NCBI GenBank assembly: GCA_035935655.1
Contig: DASYWW010000024.1
Coordinates: forward strand, 44,493-108,492
Length of the DNA: 64,000 nucleotides
From: Candidatus Bathyarchaeia archaeon
GTDB lineage: Archaea > Thermoproteota > Bathyarchaeia > 40CM-2-53-6
Reading direction: 5' to 3'
Both the position numbers and the translations under genes were made by a program. This document shows positions 9,521 through 17,828 of this stretch, one piece after another. Position 1 is the first letter of the stretch, and the number at the start of each line of letters is the position of its first letter. The notes beneath the pieces are model-generated. The model saw only the letters and a program-made list of their open reading frames with translations. It was not told the origin of the DNA and made no database searches.

Positions 9521-9679
9521 TCACTTTTTCTCCGCTGACTTTCGGTCAAGGAACTCTCTCACGGACTCTCTAACGGCCTCTGCCACTGACACATAACGTC
9601 CGCTAGAATCGGCTACGAATCGCTCAAGCTCCACATATAGTTCATTTGGAACCGAGAGATTTCGGTAGCCTTTCCTCAC
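9521..9679 (-). CDS. ribbon-helix-helix (CopG/NikR-like) protein, 52 aa
   Basis: Found by direct reverse-strand translation; shorter than usual ORF cut-offs. An N-terminal beta strand (GYRNLSVPNELYVELERFV) is followed by two amphipathic helices (SVAEAVRESVREFLDRK), the layout of a dimeric ribbon-helix-helix DNA-binding domain. GTG is used as the start; a TTG one codon upstream is possible, and an in-frame TAG lies 27 bases before the GTG. Such proteins usually repress their own small operon or control plasmid copy number. Confidence 0.7.
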   Translation of the reverse strand: MRKGYRNLSVPNELYVELERFVADSSGRYVSVAEAVRESVREFLDRKSAEKK

Positions 9680-9787
9680 CAAACAGGTTCGATTGAAAAG
9701 CTAGTGAGCTGACGGGTAAGATACTTTTCAAGCACCGGTCCAGTACACTTAAACGACTGATAGCAACTCTCTCAATCAGGGAACACC

Positions 9788-10018
9788 GTGAGAAACCTAA
9801 CCTCTCAGGAAATGCACGAGGAAGAGAAGAACCCAGGTATCACGAGAATCTACAAGGTACTAGCGAGATTCCAGGTCGCTGCGGTTGATAAAAGAGAGGT
9901 GAAGTCGATCATCGAGGAATTTACTAAAGAACACGGAACCGTGGGACTGATTGAAATGCAAGTAGACGAGATCAGACGCCCTCAACTGTTTGGACCAAAG
10001 AGGGCAAAGAGTGACTAG
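9788..10018 (+). CDS. small hypothetical protein, 76 aa
   Basis: GTG start. Charged helical N-terminus, then a beta-alpha pattern (YKVLARFQVAAVDKREVKSI) that could be a small ferredoxin-like fold. No catalytic or metal motif. It lies just before the TTCACCA repeat cluster, suggesting an association with the putative replicon or element control region. Not recognised. Confidence 0.5.
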   Translation: MRNLTSQEMHEEEKNPGITRIYKVLARFQVAAVDKREVKSIIEEFTKEHGTVGLIEMQVDEIRRPQLFGPKRAKSD

Positions 10019-10019
10019 C

Positions 10020-10111
10020 TTCACCACATTTCACCATTTCACCAGAAAATAGTGCCCAACAATTTCTGATTCACGGGGCTTTAGTGGCTTCCACTTCACC
10101 AGCCTTCACCA
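10020..10111 (+). repeat. five direct TTCACCA repeats (iteron-like)
   Basis: TTCACCA occurs at 10020, 10030, 10038, 10095 and 10105. The first three are 10 and 8 bases apart and the last two are 10 apart, roughly one helical turn, so bound proteins would sit on one face. This pattern resembles iterons or operator arrays. The same motif with an upstream T also occurs once near base 50 of the window. Confidence 0.45.
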
Positions 10112-10181
10112 GTTCGACGCAAACGAACTCGCATAGTTAGAATAACAGGCCAAAGAGAAGGCCTTGCGAATCTCGACCAGA

Positions 10182-10204
10182 TTGACCGCTTTGACCGATT
10201 GACC
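10182..10204 (+). repeat. three direct TTGACC repeats
   Basis: TTGACC at 10182, 10191 and 10199, spaced 9 and 8 bases, with a related TCGACC just before. Together with the TTCACCA cluster upstream it fills most of an otherwise gene-free stretch (10019-10352). Could be a protein-binding array. Confidence 0.35.
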
Positions 10205-10352
10205 AATGCTTCTACGCTAACATTTCTGTCAGGCCCCTCCGTTGTCTGCATGCATGAATTTGCTCGCGCTAATCCAAATCCTATTAGATGGAGGAGGGCG
10301 TGTGTACACCACATGAAACCTCTCAAGAATAGCAGGAATCAAAAAATGGTCC

Positions 10353-10586
10353 GTGTACGATTGTTACTCGAAATTCTCAGGCGAGAGAAGACCAAGAACC
10401 CCCGAGAAGTTCGCGACGGCCGACGCAATCGAGAGGTTCCTAAACGATAGTGCCAGACGGTTTCTTTTAGAAAAACGATCAACGGATCGTCTCGTCGGGA
10501 CGGCACTACGCGTAATGGAGCTGTGGCCAAACGACTGGGAAAACAACCAGTTCCTTCATGAGCTCAGAAAACTGGGAGTCAATTAA
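10353..10586 (+). CDS. small hypothetical protein, 77 aa
   Basis: Not recognised. Basic N-terminal third, then two predicted helices; Trp-rich near the end (LWPNDWENN). GTG start with no clear ribosome-binding site. It sits downstream of the repeat clusters. Protein-like composition is the only support. Confidence 0.4.
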   Translation: MYDCYSKFSGERRPRTPEKFATADAIERFLNDSARRFLLEKRSTDRLVGTALRVMELWPNDWENNQFLHELRKLGVN

Positions 10587-10715
10587 GGCGGGGTCCGCGA
10601 ACAGGCGGAGAAGAAGAAAGGAAGGTTAACGCTACTTGCTTCGAGTCCGCTGGTTGCGCTAAAGATAGTCCTGGTTGTCTGGCTCCGAACTCTTGTTGAG
10701 CTAGAAAGTTGCATG

Positions 10716-11132
10716 CTAGTGTCGGAATCGAGAGCGTGGACGAAACGACAAGAAAATCATCACGCTGAATGACCCGACCACAGCGAGACTCAGGTAGGGA
10801 TTTGCTGCTTGCAGAGGCGGTGGAGGTCCTCCCGGCCCCCAAGTTGAGGTTGAATGAGTAGCGTATGAGGTTATAGCATGAGATATAGAAATGCCGGGCG
10901 GAGAGATCGACTGGAGCCCAATCACCATCGCCGCGAAAGTGAGGATCGCTGTAAAGGGTCTGATCTTCTCGACAATAGATTTGACTTTTGAGAGGCGACG
11001 AATGTTCCTGCGGAACCAAGGTAGTGCTTGCCGTATTTTGTCGATGATACTCCAAGTGTAGTATATGTATTGGAGTAGCTCTAGCGGAGTGACTCGCGCC
11101 TTGACTAGAGGCGTCTCATCACCATCGTTCAT
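10716..11132 (-). CDS. small membrane protein, 138 aa
   Basis: Two hydrophobic segments (about 62-78 and 112-128) separated by a Pro/Gly-rich, Ser/Thr-rich loop, with basic residues before the first and after the second, so a two-pass topology with both ends inside is likely. The overlapping frame at 10579-11055 is much less protein-like and is left out. It is divergent from the ATPase/PIN pair, with about 115 bases between. Confidence 0.5.
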   Translation of the reverse strand: MNDGDETPLVKARVTPLELLQYIYYTWSIIDKIRQALPWFRRNIRRLSKVKSIVEKIRPFTAILTFAAMVIGLQSISPPGISISHAITSYATHSTSTWGPGGPPPPLQAANPYLSLAVVGSFSVMIFLSFRPRSRFRH

Positions 11133-11246
11133 TTGACAGCATACACCTAGAGACCCTCAGATTAGCTTTCCGGCTGAAGCCGCTCTCAACCCCGTTGATC
11201 AACGCAGGAAGCACTATATCCGCATCAAACACCTCAAGAAGCTCTG

Positions 11247-12503
11247 ATGCTGTCAGATCTTTACGTTGCTAATTTCAAGTCGATCGGTGATAATGGGGTA
11301 GAGATCCAGCCTAAGCCTCTAACAATCCTGACTGGACCTAACGGGGCGGGCAAGTCTTCTATTCTTGAGGCATTGTGCCTTCTGTCTCAGAGTATCGGTC
11401 AAGCCCAATTCAATATTCACAGTGGAGATTATGTTAGATATGCTTCGCCTCAGAGCTTCGTCCACAAAGGAGAACTTTCCCGACTTCTCCAAATTTCACT
11501 TACTCTCGATAGGTCGCTAGACGTAGATCGTGGCCTGCGTTCGCCGGGAATGCTAATCAGGTATAGATACGATCCTGCCGAAGCACTTCAAACTGCAAGA
11601 ATTGGCGGAAATGACATTGCTACGATGGAATGGGATCCGCGAAAGAGCGGAACTCCGACCTACAATGTGCAAGGATTTCCCCAATTCCAACACCACCCAG
11701 GGGTCGATCCTAGAGCTATCTTTCATTCCAATATCTTTGGGATTTCGGTAGCGAACTCCCAAATGATGGAGAGGCTAAGAGTCGCTCAATCTGTCAGAAA
11801 CTACATTTCAAATTTCCTTCAATACGAGTTCTTCTTCATTTCTGCATTCCGAGGAGCGTCGAAATTCTACCTTGACTCTGTGAGTGGACCTGATCCTTCT
11901 TGGGTTGGTACGGATGGTTCGATGACAAATCACATTCTGTCAAGAATTTGGGGGAGTAGAGAATACGACGAAGCAGCCGCCAAAATCAGCAAGTGGGCGG
12001 AGACGTTCTCTCTAGGAGGAATGAAGGCGGGATGGGCTGGAGCGGCGCGTTTGTCGTCGGGTTACGTCGAGCCTCAGCTTAAGAATGTCATAGAAACCTC
12101 GTTAGCTAGTCACGGCTCTAGACAGGCTCTGACCTTCATCACCCAGATTTTTTGGAGCAAGCGCGGGACTACCCCTGTGATTGAAGAGCCAGAAATCAGT
12201 TTGCACCCCGAATCCCAGACACTTCTTCCATCGCTCTTTGCAGAGGCAGTAAGCAGAGGAGTTCAGATAATCGTCACGACCCACAGCCCATTCCTCTCTC
12301 TGTCCCTTTGGAAACCGATCTCGGAAAAGACACTGTCAGCCAAAGATATTGCAGTGTACCATTTCGAAAAGAGACCTGAGGGATCCTCCGCGAGGAAGCT
12401 CGAAGTAAGTCCCGAGGGTCGCCTAAGAGAATGGATTCCCTCGTTCTCAGCAACCGAGACGAAGCTTCTGAAAGAATTCTTGGATGATGTACCCACTGAG
12501 TGA
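11247..12503 (+). CDS. OLD/RecF-like AAA ATPase (AAA_15/AAA_21 type)
   Basis: SMC/RecF-type ATPase of 418 aa. The N-terminal strand FKSIGDNGVEI leads to Walker A at 30-37 (GPNGAGKS). A signature-like region is at about 287-296 (ASHGSRQAL), Walker B at about 312-318 (VIEEPEISLHPE) and the switch His346 (VTTHSPF). There is no Zn hook or long coiled coil. The C-terminal TOPRIM of true OLD nucleases is absent. The PIN gene starts 9 bases after its stop, so the two are almost certainly co-transcribed. ATPase-plus-nuclease pairs of this size are common in anti-phage systems (PARIS, with AriA ATPase and AriB TOPRIM effector, is the nearest known layout). Confidence 0.85.
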   Translation: MLSDLYVANFKSIGDNGVEIQPKPLTILTGPNGAGKSSILEALCLLSQSIGQAQFNIHSGDYVRYASPQSFVHKGELSRLLQISLTLDRSLDVDRGLRSPGMLIRYRYDPAEALQTARIGGNDIATMEWDPRKSGTPTYNVQGFPQFQHHPGVDPRAIFHSNIFGISVANSQMMERLRVAQSVRNYISNFLQYEFFFISAFRGASKFYLDSVSGPDPSWVGTDGSMTNHILSRIWGSREYDEAAAKISKWAETFSLGGMKAGWAGAARLSSGYVEPQLKNVIETSLASHGSRQALTFITQIFWSKRGTTPVIEEPEISLHPESQTLLPSLFAEAVSRGVQIIVTTHSPFLSLSLWKPISEKTLSAKDIAVYHFEKRPEGSSARKLEVSPEGRLREWIPSFSATETKLLKEFLDDVPTE

Positions 12504-12512
12504 ATTCTCCCC

Positions 12513-12938
12513 ATGACTGACATGCTCATCTTGGATACAGGGGTTTTTCTGAACATACTAGCAGGCTCAGACACGGAAGGGCGAGTCTACCAGAAAATAA
12601 TCAGGAGATTTGATCGGGTAGCCATCCACGAAGAGTTACTGGACGAATACAAGACGACCTTGGCGACCAAATTTTCGGGGTTAGTTCCTTACATGATAAC
12701 TACTCGCTTGTCCGAACTTTCGTCCTACAACAAAGTGGTTAAGGTTCCAGCGATCGACAAACCGCTTCTGGACATAGACGAGGAGGATCGACATGTCGTG
12801 TCAGCAGCAAAGTCCGCTCGCGCGAAGTATCTAATCACGAGTGACCAACGCCACTTGTGGAACAACCGAAACCACATCAAGGCAAGCCACCATATCGAGG
12901 TTCTAAGACCTGTAGATTACATTGCATTGCCCGAATAG
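12513..12938 (+). CDS. PIN-domain nuclease
   Basis: 141 aa PIN fold: Asp8 (LILDTGVFL), Glu41/Glu45 (HEELLDEY), Asp92 (DEEDRHVVSAAKSARA) and Asp111 (YLITSDQRHL) supply the acidic metal-binding set of this RNase family. Translation probably restarts from the ATPase stop 9 bases upstream. PIN proteins next to a small antitoxin are VapC toxins, but no antitoxin-sized gene is adjacent; the partner is the ATPase. Inference: ATPase-gated RNase effector. Confidence 0.82.
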   Translation: MTDMLILDTGVFLNILAGSDTEGRVYQKIIRRFDRVAIHEELLDEYKTTLATKFSGLVPYMITTRLSELSSYNKVVKVPAIDKPLLDIDEEDRHVVSAAKSARAKYLITSDQRHLWNNRNHIKASHHIEVLRPVDYIALPE

Positions 12939-13176
12939 ATCAGCTTGATGTCCGAGCGACCTGAAGAGGCAAATTGAGTAACGTCATCGACCCGAAGCCA
13001 CCAAACGATTGCGGCAGGACCGGAAGTTCCCGATTTCTGGCTTCAAAAGCATCCGAGGTTTTCATTGACAATATTATTTGCAGTTTTAATTGTCATCATT
13101 CCGCCAGAACATGTCCCACTAGTTGAACCTCGAGAAAATGATACTTTGACGGCCCATGACGAGCCGTTGGGGAGAT

Positions 13177-13329
13177 TTACTCAACCGAGAATGGTCCGTC
13201 TTCGACCATCATAACCTTCATCGACCAACCGCAAGATTTGGTAGCCTCACACATTACCTGAAGCACGTCGCCTCTTCTTTCCAGATGAAACCGAGTCCTC
13301 TCTTGACACTTGGGGCAAACAAAGACCAT
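13177..13329 (-). CDS. small zinc-finger-like protein, 50 aa
   Basis: Direct reverse-strand translation. Cys5/Cys8 (VCPKCQ) and Cys27/Cys33 (MCEATKSCGW) make a plausible zinc ribbon, with a basic strand between them and an acidic tail. The ATG at 13329 is used; in-frame GTA/TTG codons upstream make an earlier start possible. It lies between the ATPase/PIN pair and the polymerase unit. Confidence 0.6.
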   Translation of the reverse strand: MVFVCPKCQERTRFHLERRGDVLQVMCEATKSCGWSMKVMMVEDGPFSVE

Positions 13330-13375
13330 GCCTTTTACGGGTACAATCGACAAGATAGCTGTTTCTTACTCTATC

Positions 13376-13939
13376 CTAGGACCCGTGACCTCTCGTTCTC
13401 GCCTTGAACTGCTTCAATCGATAGGAGTGAGGCGTTAGACCGTAATCAACAATGTTGCCTGACAGAGGGAAAGGCAGTCGGCCCGATTGTTCAAGTTTCT
13501 GAAAACGTTGGATGGTCTTGTTGTCGTAGAAGCGATACAGAATACGTTGAGTCTTCAGAGTACCTTGATCGACATAATGTACTTGCACTCTTAGTTTCTG
13601 GATTGGTTGCTTCGGAGGACCATCGTATTGAGGGCCAGGCCTAATGCTGTGTGGACGTGAATATCGATCTCGAATTCCTATGTTTCGGTAGGAAGCTAAG
13701 GCTTTTCGCTCGCCCGGTACAAGAGCGATAGACGGACGAAAGTTCCTAATGATGTTCCGTTCGTTCTTGGTTGCGTTTCGCCAGCCTAAATACTTGACAC
13801 TCTCAACGCGAAGATAACCGTTCGAATCCATTGTGTGCTGAGCGGCGTAGAAGCTGAGTCTCGGGCGATCGCCGCCCCTCGTAATTCGCACATGGTTTCC
13901 AACCAGTGAGAAGTTTTCGCTTGGCCGGGATTTCGACAA
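13376..13939 (-). CDS. hypothetical basic protein downstream of the polymerase gene
   Basis: 187 aa, very basic (many Arg/Lys), Tyr- and Pro-rich, with no recognised domain or membrane segment. Its ATG lies 6 bases after the stop of the family-B polymerase, on the same strand, so the two form one transcription unit. A nucleic-acid-binding accessory factor is a reasonable guess but is not shown by any motif. Confidence 0.6.
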   Translation of the reverse strand: MSKSRPSENFSLVGNHVRITRGGDRPRLSFYAAQHTMDSNGYLRVESVKYLGWRNATKNERNIIRNFRPSIALVPGERKALASYRNIGIRDRYSRPHSIRPGPQYDGPPKQPIQKLRVQVHYVDQGTLKTQRILYRFYDNKTIQRFQKLEQSGRLPFPLSGNIVDYGLTPHSYRLKQFKARTRGHGS

Positions 13940-13945
13940 CTCCTC

Positions 13946-15700
13946 TCAACTCCTCCCGTGTGGGTGGGATATTCTCGGCGAGACTTCGATAGGAAGTCTG
14001 TACTGGTCAAACATCAGCTCGATCTGGTATCGGACCCAGAGTCGCGGCCACCGATACCTGTTTGGGCCTAGTTCGAATCGACTCCATGCATTCCAGACAG
14101 GACTCCGAGTGTCCCACCTTTGTGGGAACATTTCGTTCTCCTTCCAAATGGTCGACTCCCAGAGACTCCTGTCTCGTGGGAGTCTGATGCTCTCGCGCAC
14201 GAATCGCTTAGGATCCAATAGCGCTCTTCTCGCCTCCTTTGAGTCGGAGACGGTGGCCAGAAGATCATAGAACCTATCGCGCATCCATCGTAGGATAAGG
14301 GGATAGTTATTGCCAAATGTTGGGAATCCCCTCGCTCGTACCTTCGGCGGATTATCATCGAGGAGCCCTAAGGTTCGTTGTTTGTCATAGACTGCGACCC
14401 ATCGATACTTGCTCTTGATTGTCAGTTCGTAACCGCCAAAACCCGGGACGACAAGACTCGCTGGCGCCAAGAAGCCATCGGTATGCACGAAAAGAACCTT
14501 CACAGGAATCTTGGCTAGATAGTCGCTGAACTCTTTCGCAAATCCTTCGACAATCTCGCTGTACACGCCTTGTCTTCGCAAGAAATTGTTGTTAGAGCCC
14601 TGACTACCGACCAGTGAAACCGCAAGGAACTTCAGCATGGGTTTCTGGGCAGGATGCTCCCGGATTAGACGGTCGAACAGCTGCATCACGGATGTGAATA
14701 CTGGCGGGTCCTCTTCGCTGTAGAGACGTATGGGTCTTGACGACGCCCGGGTCAGGTAAGCGTTCTTCACGTCGAACATTGCAAGGTCTTCGTAGACGCC
14801 AGCAACAGCGTTGCGAATAGGACCCTTGACAGGCACTAACTCACCGAAATGAGGATACTTGAGAGGAAGATACCCATGTTCGAGGTACCACGAGTGAAGG
14901 ATTGCCTTGTGGGCTCTGTCCAGAAAGTTGTTCTGTAGTATCAGTGGGCAACAGTTCGTCAATTCAACCATTAGTTTCCAAGCTGTTCTCACATCGATTT
15001 TTTCCGCGAGAAATCGGGTCATGCGATTATCTTCGGCTGCACGGGTCTCGTCGTAGTTAGCTCGTTTAGAATCGTCGACGGGATAGCCCTCGAGCGCGGC
15101 CAAATCTCGGAGACTCTTCGACTCAGTGTCCGGATAGTGGTAGCGGGCCCAGTACCAGAGATCTACGTTCAGCATCTGAGGAAAATAGTGGATTGTGAAG
15201 GGTCCCGACGTTATGCTGGGAATAAGGCCTAGCTTTCCGAGCACCCTGTTGTCAAACTTAAAACTGTTGAAACCACAGACAACCTTTCTTCCGGCGTCTC
15301 GGCCAGAGAGAACGGTCTCGACAAGCGTTCTTGGGCTAGTGAATACGACATCGTTCAGGACAGCTAGTTTGAATCCGTTCGTATCAGTCTCAATATCGAG
15401 ACACTGCCAATCCGAGACTGGAGGCAGGTTCTCTTCGAATCGAATGCCGGATGTATGAGCGGCCAGCGTGCTTACGGGAATCCATGTCTTGCGCGCGTGG
15501 TCGGTATAGGTCCAACGATCAACAATTACCGGATGAAGCCCGGGTAGCGACCGGTATTCTTTGGAACTTTGAAATCTTGTCGAACCTTCAGGTCCAACAA
15601 AGCATCCGTCGGTAAAGTAATACGGGGACCTTAAGGTCGTAGTTCTTGGGCCAAAAAAGTTCGCTTCCAGGGAATGGGGAATCCGGGCGGGCCCACCACG
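13946..15700 (-). CDS. compact family-B DNA polymerase (mobile-element type), start codon unresolved
   Basis: The frame is open for 585 codons from a TAA at 15701-15703. Exo I is seen at codons 102-105 (LDIETD) and Exo II near 145-151 (GFNSFKFD), both upstream of the first ordinary start codon (GTG at 15244). The polymerase part has motif A (MFDVKNAYLT), a motif B-like KFLAVSLVG and motif C as FVHTDG, keeping the second, metal-binding Asp. Thumb and palm are short compared with replicative PolB (about 770 aa or more). No ATG, GTG or TTG exists in frame between 15244 and 15700, so a full product needs a non-standard start or a start supplied by flanking DNA. A gene for a basic protein follows directly. 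Confidence 0.72.
   Translation of the reverse strand, partial: RGGPARIPHSLEANFFGPRTTTLRSPYYFTDGCFVGPEGSTRFQSSKEYRSLPGLHPVIVDRWTYTDHARKTWIPVSTLAAHTSGIRFEENLPPVSDWQCLDIETDTNGFKLAVLNDVVFTSPRTLVETVLSGRDAGRKVVCGFNSFKFDNRVLGKLGLIPSITSGPFTIHYFPQMLNVDLWYWARYHYPDTESKSLRDLAALEGYPVDDSKRANYDETRAAEDNRMTRFLAEKIDVRTAWKLMVELTNCCPLILQNNFLDRAHKAILHSWYLEHGYLPLKYPHFGELVPVKGPIRNAVAGVYEDLAMFDVKNAYLTRASSRPIRLYSEEDPPVFTSVMQLFDRLIREHPAQKPMLKFLAVSLVGSQGSNNNFLRRQGVYSEIVEGFAKEFSDYLAKIPVKVLFVHTDGFLAPASLVVPGFGGYELTIKSKYRWVAVYDKQRTLGLLDDNPPKVRARGFPTFGNNYPLILRWMRDRFYDLLATVSDSKEARRALLDPKRFVRESIRLPRDRSLWESTIWKENEMFPQRWDTRSPVWNAWSRFELGPNRYRWPRLWVRYQIELMFDQYRLPIEVSPRISHPHGRS
15643..15698 (+). repeat. 56-base boundary repeat, copy 1 (tRNA-3'-end-like)
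   Basis: Identical over 56 bases to 18762-18817. It runs from TTCTTGGGCC to GGGCGGGCCCACCA and lies over the N-terminal codons of the polymerase. On this strand the end looks like the acceptor strand of a tRNA plus CCA, but no T-arm pairs, so it is not a tRNA. Homology between the polymerase copies stops exactly at the CCA. Confidence 0.7.
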
Positions 15701-15748
15701 TTAACGTTGAGACATCGGAGATTCGAGAGGATTGGAGGCTGTGTTCAT

Positions 15749-16318
15749 TTACGATACGGGAGTCTGTGCCAGACGGTGTCCTCGAACGAGAAGAAGCAGG
15801 ACAAGACACGTGGCGAGGATTATCAGTCCGCCGAGAGTCAGAATTATCGATCCCGGTATGGGGAGTACGAATCCGAAGACGGTCGCGACCACGCCTATTG
15901 GAAATAGGATCAAGCCAAAGTTCTTCCAGTCCGCTTCTGTCTTCGGGAGTCCAAACGGAAGAATCCAAGAATTGCTAACAAGAGATGTTGTAGCTCCCAC
16001 CCAGGCCAGCCAAAAGCCTGTCTCAAAGGATGATGTAATCGTCACGTTTGATGCTGTAAAGAGAAGAGGGACGGGAGGGCCCGCAGCGAATCGCCATAGG
16101 CCTGCCATTGACAAAAGACCGCCGTATCTGGACAATAATGAGATGATCCCTCCAGAGGAGACGAGGGCAGCTGACAACCATGCATCCTGGGCTTGGATGA
16201 GCGTGAGCGTTCCGCCTGTGCTGTAGCTGATCCAGGGAACAAATATCGATCCGAGCGTCAGTGCTGAGCTGACGAAGTTTGCTAAGATTTTGATTTGGGT
16301 GATAGCCATGCTCTTCAT
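15749..16318 (-). CDS. four-pass membrane protein, 189 aa
   Basis: Four to five hydrophobic segments (about 10-30, 45-65, 100-125, 135-155 and 155-180) with short loops. No cysteine or catalytic motif. Related in style to other small membrane proteins in this region (19842-20291 and 20334-20813). Unknown function. Confidence 0.6.
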   Translation of the reverse strand: MKSMAITQIKILANFVSSALTLGSIFVPWISYSTGGTLTLIQAQDAWLSAALVSSGGIISLLSRYGGLLSMAGLWRFAAGPPVPLLFTASNVTITSSFETGFWLAWVGATTSLVSNSWILPFGLPKTEADWKNFGLILFPIGVVATVFGFVLPIPGSIILTLGGLIILATCLVLLLLVRGHRLAQTPVS

Positions 16319-16390
16319 TAGGATATCTTCCCCATAATCATAGATACTGATCGTAAAAAATTTGGGAGATACGCGTTCTGCTGAGGAGTT

Positions 16391-17617
16391 CTACGTGCAG
16401 CTACTGCCGAAGTAGGATGTCGTCCAGGAGTCTGATGTGTCCGGTGCAAGATGCCCAACGTTTGTGTAGCCGCAGTTTGCCATGTAATACTCGTTCGCTA
16501 TTATATTGTGGCATCCCACTGGGTTCGGGCCAGGATCGACTGTGCACTGGCTAGTGGTGTATCGATTGAATGCAGGCAGTGTATTCTGTCGTTCTCCTAT
16601 GACTTCGGCAAAGTTGGCACATGGTGTTGGAGAATAGTAGCAGTTCCGCGTATTGTCGAAAGAAGTGTAGTTTGCTTGGCCATTGCATCCATAGCCGGTA
16701 GTGAGGTCATTGCCAGTTATGTAATAGATAGTGGAGCCGATGACTTGTTTAACGTCTTCCGAGTATGAGTCGCCGTAGCGAATGTTCGAATCTGTAGTGT
16801 TCCCACAGACAACAGGATTCGCTGGCAAAAACTCGTACCAGGGCCAATAGTATCCTCCGTTGTTCGGCCCACAACCGCAACATCCGCACTGTTGTCCGGA
16901 ATCCGTTCCGCCCTGAACTATGCAACCATACTGACTCGCGGCGCAGGATCCTCCTGCGTTCTCTGCCAGACCCACCCATGGCGCAAAGTCGCAATGGGTG
17001 GGCCAGTTACAATTGGCTCCGGTTACCGAGTTCAAAGGGACGTGGGCCTGAGGAACAGTCCAGTGGGCAGTGGATTCAAAGACCCCTTGCGTGCCTAGGC
17101 TGAACTCCCAGCCATCCCAGATGCCTGAAAACTGACAGTTGCCTGAGCAGGAACAGTTCCATGAGTAATCGCACACACGCATTCCAATTCCGTTTTGAAT
17201 TGTTAGCTTTACGATTCGGGCTAAGCCAGAGTCCTCAACGGCGACAACATTGGTTCCATTTCGGTCCGTACTGCGATGAGAGTAGACAACGTTCACGGTG
17301 TTCATAACCACCGATGGTGTCGCGGCGAAGGGTGACCAAGAGAACTCCTCGTAGATACTGTTGAATTGATATGTTGCTGCACTTGTTATTGACTGGAACG
17401 CGGGCGAACTGGTGGCTAAAGAGATGGCCTTGGCAAAATCAACGGACGAAGCAAGCTGATTTTCCTGGAGTTCAATGTACGAAAGGGACGCGTTTGTCCC
17501 TTTGACACTTCCGCCGGTAGAAGAAACTCCATACACTCGCGAGAGGGGTAGCATTGAAATTGCCGCCATCATTAGCAACACAATCAGATAGAATTGCTTA
17601 GCTTTCGACGCCTTCAT
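16391..17617 (-). CDS. secreted glutamic peptidase-like protein (family G1, eqolisin)
   Basis: The numbering here is from the longer ORF start at 17659. The start used is the ATG at 17617 (residue 15), because a TTTTAAAA box at 17664-17671 would lie only 5 bases from the longer start. A signal peptide covers the next 30 residues. The core has the G1 pattern: STAHWTVPQA, APWVGLAENAG, Gln249 in IVQGGTDS, YYWPWYEFLPANPV, and Glu352 in FAEVIGE, the Gln/Glu pair that forms the active site of eqolisins. About 25 cysteines, several in a CGCCGCG run, suggest many disulphides or a bound metal. Probable acid protease acting outside the cell. Confidence 0.78.
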   Translation of the reverse strand: MKASKAKQFYLIVLLMMAAISMLPLSRVYGVSSTGGSVKGTNASLSYIELQENQLASSVDFAKAISLATSSPAFQSITSAATYQFNSIYEEFSWSPFAATPSVVMNTVNVVYSHRSTDRNGTNVVAVEDSGLARIVKLTIQNGIGMRVCDYSWNCSCSGNCQFSGIWDGWEFSLGTQGVFESTAHWTVPQAHVPLNSVTGANCNWPTHCDFAPWVGLAENAGGSCAASQYGCIVQGGTDSGQQCGCCGCGPNNGGYYWPWYEFLPANPVVCGNTTDSNIRYGDSYSEDVKQVIGSTIYYITGNDLTTGYGCNGQANYTSFDNTRNCYYSPTPCANFAEVIGERQNTLPAFNRYTTSQCTVDPGPNPVGCHNIIANEYYMANCGYTNVGHLAPDTSDSWTTSYFGSSCT

Positions 17618-17663
17618 TGCTAGAGAAATCAAATTTTGCAAACTCAGATGTTCCCACAAATTG

Positions 17664-17671
17664 TTTTAAAA
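17664..17671 (-). promoter_or_regulatory. TATA-like box for the G1 peptidase gene
   Basis: TTTTAAAA on both strands. It lies 47 bases upstream of the ATG at 17617, giving a leader of about 20 bases if transcription starts 25-27 bases downstream of the box. Confidence 0.4.
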
Positions 17672-17828
17672 GGCGCGTTTACATTTGACCACAAATCACA
17701 TAGAATGTACATTTACTTGTGGAAAAAAGGAAGGAATCAACGTGGCAAATTATAGCAATTCGTTATGGGGATAGTGCGTGTGACTGAGTGTGTAACTCTC
17801 CCGTACCGTCGGGCTAGTAGACGAACTC

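Noticed and set aside
10579..11055. 158-aa reverse frame
   Set aside because: Overlaps the two-helix membrane protein in another frame, which has clear hydrophobic segments.
15643..15698. Block ending GGGCCCACCA as a tRNA gene
   Set aside because: No T-stem, D-arm or anticodon arm can be paired; only the end resembles a tRNA.
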